NCBI GenBank assembly: GCA_023412765.1
Contig: JAEZBX010000066.1
Coordinates: forward strand, 1 to 11,821
Source: Bacteroidota bacterium
Lineage (GTDB): Bacteria > Bacteroidota > Bacteroidia > Cytophagales > Cyclobacteriaceae
DNA: 11,821 nt
Direction: 5' to 3'
Below are positions 1 through 5,584 of the stretch, one piece after another. The notes beneath the pieces are model-generated. The model was not told the origin of the DNA and ran no database searches. It saw nothing but the letters and a program-made list of their open reading frames with translations. The stretch's first letter is position 1. Each line of letters opens with the position of its first letter. The translations under genes and the position numbers were made by a program.

Positions 1-795
1 ATTCTTGGTGTTCCTTCGCATGCTTCTGGTGCAGAGATTAAGTCCGCGTATAGGCGACTCGTGAAGAAGTTTCATCCTGATGTGTATAAAGGAAATCATG
101 CAGACATGATCAGGCAACTGAATGAAGCTTACGACATACTATCTGATCCGATTCGTAAAGCAGCATATGACGGAAGAGGGACTGCGGCAAAGTCTGTGCG
201 ATACGAATACCAGGAGGATCCGACAACAAAACAACGGCGTGAGTATGTAGCACGCAGAAAGGCCGAGGCCCGACGAAGACGAGAGGAATATTTACGCTTA
301 GTTAATGAGACTTACTTATTGCTCCGGTATATTTCGGTAGCCGCATTAATATTCGCATCACTAATTATTCTGGATAAATATTTACCACCCGCGCAATATC
401 ATGAAGTTGCGCTGGCCGGATGGCACGAGCGTTCGCGAAACGCAAGGATCGGAGGAGATGACGGTTACAGCTATATGCAGACTGAAAATTTCAGAATTGC
501 CGTACCAAACAAGATGTATTTTGATTACGACTATCATGCAGCAAACAAGCAGGTCCTTACAATCTCCGTTTCGCCGATATTTCAAATTCCATCCACGGTG
601 TCGCTAGTGGAAGATGGAGTTAATCAAGTCTCTATGATAGGACGAACCATTTTTTCAAGTCAATTAAATATTCAGTATGTCCTGCTTTTTATTTCGTTGC
701 TTGTTGTGCGAAGAAAAAACTATAGTGACTTTAATTTTGGCATCGCTCTTTTCCCAATATTCATAATGATTTTTATTTGGTTGACATACTTTTGA
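1..795 (+). CDS. J-domain (DnaJ-like) membrane protein, 5'-truncated
   Basis: The reading frame is open from base 1, so the true start lies outside the window; the internal GTG at 61 falls inside the J-domain and is not the start. The visible 264 residues open with ILGVPSHASGAEIKSAYRRL, then the HPD tripeptide (residues 25-27) that J-domains use to stimulate the ATPase of an Hsp70 (DnaK). The domain closes with NEAYDILSDP and R-K-A-A-Y-D near residue 57. A very basic, charged stretch follows (about 78-100), then a hydrophobic helix (about 107-128), a polar middle region, and two hydrophobic segments near the C-terminus (about 222-237 and 247-263). There is no Gly/Phe-rich linker, zinc-finger domain or DnaJ C-terminal domain, so this is a class III (type C) J-protein, probably recruiting Hsp70 at the inner membrane. 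The client is unknown. The J-domain is certain; the role is inference. Confidence 0.88.
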   Translation: MLGVPSHASGAEIKSAYRRLVKKFHPDVYKGNHADMIRQLNEAYDILSDPIRKAAYDGRGTAAKSVRYEYQEDPTTKQRREYVARRKAEARRRREEYLRLVNETYLLLRYISVAALIFASLIILDKYLPPAQYHEVALAGWHERSRNARIGGDDGYSYMQTENFRIAVPNKMYFDYDYHAANKQVLTISVSPIFQIPSTVSLVEDGVNQVSMIGRTIFSSQLNIQYVLLFISLLVVRRKNYSDFNFGIALFPIFIMIFIWLTYF

Positions 796-818
796 CTCTC
801 TTCCTTATTAGAAAGTAT
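786..818. terminator. Weak inverted repeat at convergent gene ends
   Basis: ATACTTT (786-792) and AAAGTAT (812-818) form a perfect 7-bp inverted repeat around a 19-nt loop that contains both stop codons of the convergent genes. It could end transcription from both sides. The stem is A/T-rich and has no following T-run, so this is a weak prediction. Confidence 0.25.
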
Positions 819-1551
819 AAGAGATTCCCGCCAATCCATAATGGAATAAAGCGAAATTGTAAACTTCATCATTATCTGCGCCACCTTCAAGAATGCGATA
901 TCCCAGCCGGACCCGAAGATTGTCGGATAGCTTATAGATTGCAGCAAGTGAAATGTCTTCCGCTCGCCCTTGAGGAGCGGCGAGGGCATCTCCGTCGAGA
1001 AGCAGCCCAAATTGATCACTCACATTCCATAGCAATCTGAAATTAATGATTGGTACAAATCCAACGTTGTCTTTTTTGGAGTAAAGCCCGTCTGATGCTA
1101 GTGAAATTTGTGCATCGCGGATCTTGGCCGTGAATCCCAAGCCAAACTCAACCTTTGGTTTTTTGACGATATCATATCTGTATGTCAAACGATATGAATT
1201 GAATTTATAATTGCCGCGAAGTTGTGAGTTCGCGAGGAATACCACTCCTTCGAACAGAATGTCCTGAGCTACTCTACCATTTGACTGAGTTTCAAGCGGT
1301 GCATATAGTAAGGAAAGCGTGTGGCGCGACTTTATCGTGTAACTCAATCTTAACCGATAGAAGAATTCTGTGTCTGGCGACAATTGATCTTTTAACGAAA
1401 ACCGTGTTCCCTGATTTCCCGGGATCTGTACGTCGTTATAGCCTGTGAACACAGCACCTGTTTCGAGATCGAGTGTAGCCTGCGCATTGCTGGGTAAGTT
1501 GATTAATATGGTAAGGCATAGTATGCCAATTGATCGTAGTAAAAAATTCAT
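808..1551 (-). CDS. Predicted outer-membrane beta-barrel protein
   Basis: The product is 247 residues. An N-terminal signal peptide (about 1-25) has a hydrophobic core GILCLTILINL and a likely cleavage around S-N-A-Q-A. The mature part is a run of alternating hydrophobic/polar strands separated by polar turns, for example about 64-85, 118-140, 165-187 and 199-220. It ends in G-I-S-Y-T-F; a terminal aromatic residue after a strand is the usual signal for insertion by the BAM complex. The C-terminal EGGADNDEVYNFALFHYGL resembles a motif I associate with conserved uncharacterised outer-membrane proteins, recalled rather than searched. The start ATG follows AGGAGG by 11 nt, which supports it. No transport substrate can be assigned. 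The barrel class is fairly sure from sequence pattern; a pore or adhesin role would be speculation. Confidence 0.75.
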   Translation of the reverse strand: MNFLLRSIGILCLTILINLPSNAQATLDLETGAVFTGYNDVQIPGNQGTRFSLKDQLSPDTEFFYRLRLSYTIKSRHTLSLLYAPLETQSNGRVAQDILFEGVVFLANSQLRGNYKFNSYRLTYRYDIVKKPKVEFGLGFTAKIRDAQISLASDGLYSKKDNVGFVPIINFRLLWNVSDQFGLLLDGDALAAPQGRAEDISLAAIYKLSDNLRVRLGYRILEGGADNDEVYNFALFHYGLAGISYTF

Positions 1552-1562
1552 GATTAGTTTCC

Positions 1563-1568
1563 CCTCCT
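1563..1568 (-). promoter_or_regulatory. Shine-Dalgarno site of the beta-barrel gene
   Basis: On the minus strand AGGAGG lies 11 nt before the ATG at 1551. It supports this start. Most other starts in the window have no such site, as is usual in Bacteroidota, so this gene may be initiated differently from its neighbours. Confidence 0.55.
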
Positions 1569-1577
1569 GTTCACTAT

Positions 1578-1596
1578 CTGTCTTGATTTTAGACAG
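1578..1596. promoter_or_regulatory. Short hairpin in the leader of the beta-barrel gene
   Basis: CTGTCT (1578-1583) and AGACAG (1591-1596) form a perfect 6-bp stem with a 7-nt loop, 27 nt upstream of the ATG and just before the Shine-Dalgarno site. It lies between two same-strand genes, so it may be a weak terminator for the upstream gene, an operator, or a leader hairpin. No T-run follows on the minus strand. Confidence 0.3.
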
Positions 1597-1681
1597 CGTG
1601 CAACAAGAACAAGGAATAGACCTATTAGTTTATGCCGTTAGCCTTTTTTCCGAGCTTATTGTGATGACCGGTGGTTGCGTT

Positions 1682-2062
1682 TTATTGATGTTGCCAGCAG
1701 CGACCGCCAGGCTCTTTAGTTATTCGTAAGCATCGGTTGCCGGCCTTAGTCAAGGCAACGCATTGGGTAGTGCTGGCAGGCTCAGCGCTTGAGGAATGTT
1801 CTGCTATTCCTTGTTTAGACGAGCTGGAGATTTTCGGTTTGCAGACAGAGCAAGCAGTATAACTTTTGATTATAGCTGAGTCTATTTGGACTGCAATTTT
1901 ACTCTTGCTTAAGTATTGACAACCGGTAGCGTGATATTTTGCTCCTGTGTTAGTAACATAAACGGTTTGACTATATGCGCTGCTGGCCAGCACGGTTAAT
2001 GTGCAAGTCAGCAAGAAAGTTCTCACTAAGACTTGTAAGCAAGAAAACGGTCTTCTTTTCAT
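1682..2062 (-). CDS. Small secreted Cys/His-rich protein with DUF5763-like C-terminus
   Basis: The product is 126 residues. A signal peptide covers about 1-31 (hydrophobic core TFLLTCTLTVLASSA). The mature protein has two small Cys/His modules joined by a Ser-rich linker (about 79-98). The first runs VYVTNTGAKYHATGCQYL ... YTACSVCKP (34-76) with His44, Cys48, Cys71 and Cys74, a pattern seen in short exported domains of many bacteria. The second, C-V-A-L-T-K-A-G-N-R-C ... R-C-W-Q-H (101-125), has Cys101, Cys111, Cys122 and His125 and matches my recollection of the DUF5763 family. Both sets look like one-metal sites (probably zinc), or disulfides since the protein is exported; neither is proven. 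Function is unknown. Neighbours give no hint: 130 bp separate it from the beta-barrel gene downstream. Confidence 0.8.
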   Translation of the reverse strand: MKRRPFSCLQVLVRTFLLTCTLTVLASSAYSQTVYVTNTGAKYHATGCQYLSKSKIAVQIDSAIIKSYTACSVCKPKISSSSKQGIAEHSSSAEPASTTQCVALTKAGNRCLRITKEPGGRCWQHQ

Positions 2063-2258
2063 GATTCCGATAACAGCTAAAAAAATTCTACAAGTGATGT
2101 AGTTTATGCTTACATAAGTTAAGAAATCGGGGATATGTAGTTGATACGTTGTCGACTAAATGAAATTGAGATCGTTGAGGTTCGTAATTTCGAAGTGAGT
2201 GATTTTTTATTATCGAAGTCTTCATGCCCTAAGTCATGGACCTGGGTTACATCAAGAA

Positions 2259-2477
2259 TTACAACCACGCAATTGCTTTTCCTACAAAATCCAACACAAG
2301 CAGTCTTGAGGTTCTGAGCTGATGGGGAACGTCTGCATTGAATAGTTCCATTGAATGCGCGTCACCCATCAGGGCAAGTGCACACAGAAATGCGATTACG
2401 ATTCCGACTATGACCAGTGCAATCCGCGTTTCACCGTGATTGACAATTGCTTTCGGGGAGAACTTTAACATTTCCAT
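2259..2477 (-). CDS. Possible small membrane protein (72 aa), unrecognised
   Basis: The ORF starts at ATG 2477 and encodes 72 residues: a basic N-terminus, one clear hydrophobic helix at about 19-37 (ALVIVGIVIAFLCALALMG) and a C-terminal tail of mixed character ending V-G-K-A-I-A-W-L. The strand matches both neighbours. A TATAAT hexamer lies upstream on the same strand (2490-2495) without a convincing -35 partner. I do not recognise the family. The helix flanked by positive charge suggests a real inner-membrane peptide with the N-terminus inside, but an ORF of this length could arise by chance. If it is not a gene, 2063-2702 is a gene-free stretch. Confidence 0.45.
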   Translation of the reverse strand: MEMLKFSPKAIVNHGETRIALVIVGIVIAFLCALALMGDAHSMELFNADVPHQLRTSRLLVLDFVGKAIAWL

Positions 2478-2587
2478 AATGCGTTCGATTATATTGTAAA
2501 CAACGATGTTTTAACGTCTCCAGGATATAGCAAATAGGCAGCACCCTATCGCGCGTAGGTGAATGGCAGCTACGCGGCGGCTAATGA

Positions 2588-2643
2588 GTGTTGACGTGTT
2601 GGAGTTCCGTGTGTTGATGTGTTGATGTTCTAAGTGTTGACGT
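2588..2643. repeat. Five copies of GTGTTGAYGT in a 23-bp tandem array
   Basis: The decamer GTGTTGAYGT starts at 2588, 2596 (degenerate), 2611, 2619 and 2634, so the spacing alternates 8, 15, 8, 15. This is a 23-bp unit present about two and a half times; the first two full units agree at 17 of 23 positions. It lies between the small ORF and the end of the DoxX-like gene and contains no gene. Confidence 0.7.
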
Positions 2644-2702
2644 TGCGCCAGAAATTAGTATCTGCAAACCATATGGGATGATTAACATTACAGCAACAGC
2701 AC

Positions 2703-3113
2703 CTAGCTAGCCGCCGTTGAAGTTGTTGCCGGAAATATGATTCCTTGCTCCCTGAGCCTTTTGTGATAATAGATGTACGACAAAACACCGGGCGCGATGA
2801 AAATCAGCATTCCGAATTGTGCAGGATCGAACCCTTGCACTACTATTCCTGAGATTGTTGCAGCTCCAAGATCGAAGAACAATCCGGCGTATGACCATTC
2901 CGTTACCCGTGGAAATCCAGGAATAAGAATTCCAATTACGCCAAGCAGCTTTACAATTCCAACGAAGGTGATGAAGTACTTTGGATAGCCAAGCGTTGTG
3001 TGGATCAATGCAATCGAATCTTCGGACATCATCACATTCGGTAGCGCAGTCGCGACCATAATCAGAGCAAAAAGGATGGTGAATATCCAGTACAGGGTTT
3101 TTGTTTTTTTCAT
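2703..3113 (-). CDS. DoxX-like four-helix membrane protein
   Basis: The product is 136 residues from ATG 3113. A longer reading from TTG 3122 adds only three residues and is less likely. Four hydrophobic helices lie at about 7-25, 46-66, 74-92 and 99-116, with a short basic C-terminus (H-K-R-L-R-E). Length, helix spacing and sequence such as Y-P-x-Y-F-x-x-F-x-G-x-x-K-L-L-G and L-G-A fit the DoxX-like (DoxX_2) family of the Bacteroidota inner membrane. Proteins of this wider family are linked to thiol or oxidative stress and membrane redox in some bacteria, but no activity is established for this type. It appears to be a single gene with a 22-bp-spaced direct repeat 77-116 nt upstream that may be its operator. 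The family call is good; the function is open. Confidence 0.8.
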   Translation of the reverse strand: MKKTKTLYWIFTILFALIMVATALPNVMMSEDSIALIHTTLGYPKYFITFVGIVKLLGVIGILIPGFPRVTEWSYAGLFFDLGAATISGIVVQGFDPAQFGMLIFIAPGVLSYIYYHKRLREQGIIFPATTSTAAS

Positions 3114-3189
3114 AGGGGTCAACAGTATTTAGAATTCGTGATTGATTATTACGTATACAAATGTGGCGGATAAAATTAACACCTGTGGG

Positions 3190-3229
3190 GTGCAAATACG
3201 ACAATTGAGAAGTGTGAATACGCCAATTG
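3190..3229. promoter_or_regulatory. Tandem 18-bp direct repeat upstream of the DoxX-like gene
   Basis: Positions 3190-3207 and 3212-3229 match at 15 of 18 bases; the core AATACG-m-CAATTG differs at one base. The offset is exactly 22 bp, about two helical turns, so two protein molecules would bind on the same face. The nearest downstream start is the DoxX-like ATG at 3113. The only HxlR-type regulator seen in the window has a different dyad, so the binding protein is unknown. Confidence 0.5.
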
Positions 3230-3369
3230 TAAGGAGGTCATCAAGGACATCTAAGAGCATAATTCAAGTTGTAGTTTTTAAGGATTCGCTCACCCAACTG
3301 GGTTGATTTTTCTCTTATTGGGTAACAATTGCGTTGCAGTATCCTCGTCGGAGAAAAGTGTATGAAGAA

Positions 3370-3680
3370 TTGGCTGTTAACGGCATTGATTTTTCAGTGT
3401 TCGTCACAAGGTCATCAGGTCAAAGTAATGGTGATATCATCGCGCGAGCTTCGGTAGCATTCCCACCATATTCAAGCATTAAAGATATTTCGTGGTACTA
3501 CGATGACAGTACCAGGTCAAGCCACAACATGCGCTTCAACTTGCTCAGGCTTTATCCGCAAAAGGGCATCCCTACGAACTTCATATTTGCAGTGACGGTA
3601 ACCATATATTGTCAGGTTCCGACACAGATGAAAGGGATGCTATGGTGATTAGTTGGTTCACGAAGTTTATGCGGAAGTAA
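3370..3680 (+). pseudogene. Frameshifted remnant of an S9 (prolyl oligopeptidase-type) peptidase C-terminus
   Basis: Three frames read in turn give one recognisable protein end. At 3370-3460 the first frame has VNGIDFSVFV ... IIARASVAF. At 3458-3499 the second has HHIQALKIFRGTT, comparable to the I-K-x-P-L-x-I-x-H-G-x-x-D strand before the catalytic Asp. At 3507-3680 the third has QVKPQHALQLAQALSAKG, then HPYELHICSDGNHILSG ... ERDAMVISWFTKFMRK and a stop. The last part closely follows the C-terminus of S9-family alpha/beta hydrolases: V-x-P-x-x-A-x-x-L, the catalytic His in G-N-H, and E-R-D-x-x-V-I-x-W-F-x-x-Y/F. At least two frame changes are needed and the nucleophile Ser region is absent, so it cannot make an active enzyme. 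The first segment is the least certain. Comparison is with the remembered family pattern. Confidence 0.6.
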
Positions 3681-3696
3681 TACAATATTCTAACGA

Positions 3697-3741
3697 TTCG
3701 GAGTTAGTCGATAGAGTGTTTCCCACCAGTTGTACTCCGAA
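3697..3741. terminator. Inverted repeat behind the DUF1080 gene
   Basis: TTCGGAGT (3697-3704) and ACTCCGAA (3734-3741) are a perfect 8-bp inverted repeat with a 29-nt loop, starting 8 nt past the stop codon of the minus-strand DUF1080 gene. There is no T-run on that strand, so it may be a weak or factor-assisted terminator, or chance. Confidence 0.25.
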
Positions 3742-3748
3742 AAGGCTT

Positions 3749-4681
3749 CTATTTTGCCGGCGTTATCACCACGCTTCGAAAATCAATCGGTCCGTGGTCG
3801 CCTTGAAAATAGATTGGTCCGGGTTCGCCTTCGTTGCTATCAAGCGCGCCTCCGGTAATGCCAGGGATCTCCTGGTTAGAAATAATCGTCTTTCCATTAG
3901 CTACTACGGTAACCATTCTTCCAACGAGAGTGATGTCGAAAGTTTGCCATTCGCTGGCATCTTTTGCAGCCATTTCACTTGGAGTTATGAATCCATAGAT
4001 AGCCCCAAAGAGTCCTTTTGAGGGATCTTTCCCTTTGTCGTCCGCGATTTGTACTTCATATCTACCCCGTAAATAGACACCGCTGTTGCTTCCCTTTGGG
4101 CAACGGAATTCAACGTGAAGTTTGAAATCCTCAAATTTTTGATCGCTTATAAGATTGGCTCCCGATTTCTTGCTTCGCAAAATTCCATCTTCTACTACCC
4201 ATTGATTATCCCCGTTGGTATGCCACCCCTTGAGATCCTTTCCATTGAAAAGCTTTATTGGCGAGCCCCAGGTCGGCATGCCTGTTCTTTTTAACGACGG
4301 TGCACGCTTAGCCGTCCAGTTGTATGTTTTACCATCGACATAAACCATTGTCCCCTTCAATTGGTCGCCGACCATTTCAAACTCAAAATCAAGATTGCGG
4401 TCGCTATCTTCCCACTGAGGTGGAATCGTAAAACTATATTTCCCGTTACTGGAATTGATTACTGAGATCGGTCGGGCGCTACCTGACGAATACACGAATC
4501 GACCCACCAATGTTTTTACCCCTGAATGTTCGATTTCAAGCCACGACGGAACAGACTTTCCATTTGATTCGATGACAATATCCCATCGGCCTTCAACACC
4601 CTCGGCACAAAATGCTTCCAAAGAATTGATCAACGATATCAAAAGTAATGCGACGGAAAATGTTGGTAATATTCTTCTCAT
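3749..4681 (-). CDS. Secreted DUF1080 / 3-keto-disaccharide hydrolase-like protein
   Basis: The product is 310 residues from ATG 4681. A GTG four codons upstream also exists but is less likely, because MRRILPTFSVALLLISLINS makes a complete signal peptide n- and h-region (cleavage near 22-26). Residues 30-130 form an N-terminal beta-rich domain with PSWLEI (45-50), G-R-F-V and IPPQWE (86-91). Residues 142-309 are the DUF1080 (PF06439) jelly-roll: LFNGKDLKGW (144-153), F-x-D-F-K-L-x-x-E-F-R-C-P (183-195), SNSGVYLRGRYEVQI (198-212), EWQTFDIT (244-251), PGITGGALDS (273-282) and QGDHGPIDFR (293-302). Some family members cleave 3-keto-glycosides; others act as binding modules. All hallmark motifs are intact, so an active exported enzyme is plausible. 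It has no SusC/SusD or dehydrogenase partner here. Confidence 0.92.
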   Translation of the reverse strand: MRRILPTFSVALLLISLINSLEAFCAEGVEGRWDIVIESNGKSVPSWLEIEHSGVKTLVGRFVYSSGSARPISVINSSNGKYSFTIPPQWEDSDRNLDFEFEMVGDQLKGTMVYVDGKTYNWTAKRAPSLKRTGMPTWGSPIKLFNGKDLKGWHTNGDNQWVVEDGILRSKKSGANLISDQKFEDFKLHVEFRCPKGSNSGVYLRGRYEVQIADDKGKDPSKGLFGAIYGFITPSEMAAKDASEWQTFDITLVGRMVTVVANGKTIISNQEIPGITGGALDSNEGEPGPIYFQGDHGPIDFRSVVITPAK

Positions 4682-4725
4682 GATTTCTAGCACTTAAAAA
4701 GTTAAGGGCAATATCAGAATAATAA

Positions 4726-4917
4726 CTATTTCTTGACAGAATAATTTTCTGGTCGGAAAAAACCGATGATTCTGATCTTCCTGACGTGTGGATTGGAAGT
4801 AAAAGGAAGGCCGTTTCTTAAAATTTGATAATTCTGTTCGATGGTTGCAATTTCATTTGGGCCAGGCCTTACGATTTGCCTCCCTTCGATTGCAATGAAT
4901 TTCTTGCGGCCAATCAA
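4726..4917 (-). CDS. Small basic ORF overlapping the upstream membrane-protein gene
   Basis: The ORF encodes 63 residues from TTG 4917, which overlaps the stop of the upstream gene as TTGA, the arrangement expected for translational coupling. The product has no hydrophobic helix; it is basic with a strand-like middle (FIAIEGRQIVRPGPNEIATI) and IRIIGFFRPENYSVKK at the end. I do not recognise it. No ATG is available upstream in this frame before a stop (at 4927), so either the TTG start is used or this is the back end of a gene whose frame was broken. It lies 44 bp before the DUF1080 start. Compositionally it reads like a real cytosolic or peripheral protein, but support is modest. Confidence 0.42.
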   Translation of the reverse strand: MIGRKKFIAIEGRQIVRPGPNEIATIEQNYQILRNGLPFTSNPHVRKIRIIGFFRPENYSVKK

Positions 4918-5105
4918 ACATTGGAATTATTATCCTTCTTATTTGTAAAATTTGGACGCCCGATCACTATCCACGAAAAAAAAATTGCTAAAGCTGCACT
5001 TTCAACAATATTTCTGATTAAGGATAACTCACCTAACAGGAAAATACGCATGGCGAGGGTCAAGGCGAATAACAATGTAAATTGAATCCAACGGTTCTTA
5101 AACAT
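4914..5105 (-). CDS. Small membrane protein (63 aa), possible paralog of the 5254-5481 product
   Basis: The ATG at 5105 opens a 63-residue product: MFKNRWIQFTLLFALTLAMR, a first hydrophobic helix at about 7-25, a second at about 37-50 (ALAIFFSWIVIG), and a polar basic tail ending N-K-K-D-N-N-S-N-V. The opening M-x-x-N-R-W-[IL]-x-F-x-x-x-F is shared with the product of 5254-5481, with further similar residues along the first helix, so the two look like diverged tandem copies. The strong terminator at 5135-5161 separates them, so this copy needs its own promoter in the 30 bp before its start or read-through. No known family is recognised. It could be a small inner-membrane protein; function is unknown. 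Confidence 0.6.
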   Translation of the reverse strand: MFKNRWIQFTLLFALTLAMRIFLLGELSLIRNIVESAALAIFFSWIVIGRPNFTNKKDNNSNV

Positions 5106-5134
5106 CTTGCAAGGAAGGGAAATTATGTCGGGCC

Positions 5135-5161
5135 AAAAATCCCTGACAATTAGGGATTTTT
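5135..5161. terminator. Rho-independent terminator
   Basis: AAAAATCCCT (5135-5144) and AGGGATTTTT (5152-5161) pair perfectly over 10 bp with a 7-nt loop. The arms carry an A-run on one side and a T-run on the other, so the hairpin can work in both directions. Its likely job is to end the minus-strand transcript of the small membrane gene at 5254-5481. It is the best terminator in the window. Confidence 0.8.
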
Positions 5162-5207
5162 CCTGCGGCAGATCATGTCTTACGCTAGGTTGCTAAAATT
5201 GTGTGCT

Positions 5208-5227
5208 GAAGGAGAACGTGTTCCTTC
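5208..5227. repeat. Short inverted repeat behind 5254-5481
   Basis: GAAGGA (5208-5213) and TCCTTC (5222-5227) make a 6-bp stem with an 8-nt loop between the end of the small membrane gene and the strong terminator. The role is unclear; it may be incidental. Confidence 0.3.
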
Positions 5228-5253
5228 GTACTTGCACATTAAGTGGGTTTGTT

Positions 5254-5481
5254 TTATTTGCCTCTTGACTTTGGCCCTATGATCAATGGAACAATTTTTT
5301 GAATCAAATATGCCAAGAGGCGCTTTAAATATTTGAAAGAGTAAGCCATTACGGCTGCCGAGATCAACGTCAGAATTATTTGTTCAACGAGCGGAGTATT
5401 GCTCTCTGGAAAGAAAATGAAGTGAAGCAACAGCATGCCCACAAAATAGAAGCTGAATAGTAGCCAACGATTTTCAGTCAT
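5254..5481 (-). CDS. Small membrane protein (75 aa), possible paralog of the 4914-5105 product
   Basis: The ATG at 5481 opens a 75-residue protein. It begins M-T-E-N-R-W-L-L-F-S-F-Y-F-V-G, and its first hydrophobic helix spans about 7-24. A second hydrophobic stretch is at about 34-48 (EQIILTLISAAVMAYSF). A basic amphipathic segment follows (K-Y-L-K-R-L-L-A-Y-L-I-Q-K), then a hydrophobic patch IVPLIIG and the tail P-K-S-R-G-K. The N-R-W opening and helix layout match the product of 4914-5105. A terminator follows its stop, and heptamer repeats lie just upstream of its start, so it looks like a single-gene unit. No family recognised; an inner-membrane location is the only safe statement. Confidence 0.65.
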   Translation of the reverse strand: MTENRWLLFSFYFVGMLLLHFIFFPESNTPLVEQIILTLISAAVMAYSFKYLKRLLAYLIQKIVPLIIGPKSRGK

Positions 5482-5489
5482 AGATATTA

Positions 5490-5576
5490 GTTAATAGTTA
5501 AACGTTAATAGTCAGCTCGAGCAGCGCGCGTTTAGACCTTCAATTTACTAATAACTTTTAACAATTAACTATTAAC
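5490..5576. repeat. 12-bp inverted repeat built from ATTAAC-type heptamers
   Basis: GTTAATAGTTAA (5490-5501) and TTAACTATTAAC (5565-5576) are perfect reverse complements separated by 63 bp. They occupy the space between the 75-aa membrane gene and the RraA-like gene. The right arm is part of a run of AAC-ended heptamers (about 5549-5576). The same TTAACTATTAAC recurs at 6689-6700, so the RraA-like gene is bracketed by direct copies. Confidence 0.65.
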
Positions 5577-5584
5577 CAAATCAA

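Larger units (their letters stand above)
3114..3748. other. 635-bp stretch without an intact gene
   Basis: The first 120 bp hold the DoxX upstream region with the tandem repeat at 3190-3229. From 3231 to about 3369 I see no gene or clear signal, only a 4-bp stem (ACCC/GGGT) near 3292-3303 followed by a short T-run, too weak to call. From 3370 to 3680 lies a decayed peptidase fragment. The last 68 bp hold an inverted repeat behind the DUF1080 gene. Confidence 0.6.

Noticed and set aside
2588..2643. The GTGTTGAYGT array as a CRISPR
   Set aside because: Units are too short, spacers of 5 nt or less do not vary like protospacers, and no cas gene is present.
2707..3204. A 165-codon minus-strand ORF overlapping the DoxX-like gene
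   Set aside because: It is longer than the true gene but has no hydrophobic pattern or known motif, while the overlapping frame has four clear helices.
3359..3457. A short ORF from ATG with a lipoprotein-like start (MKNWLLTALIFQCSSQG)
   Set aside because: The frame stops after about 30 residues with no lipoprotein body, and it overlaps the peptidase remnant in another frame.
3334..3648. The 104-codon plus-strand ORF as an intact gene
   Set aside because: It starts at a TTG, and the peptidase-like sequence over it jumps between three frames, so it is better read as part of a pseudogene.
3653..4021. A plus-strand ORF of 122 codons over the end of the DUF1080 gene
   Set aside because: It overlaps conserved DUF1080 motifs on the other strand and its product has no recognisable features.
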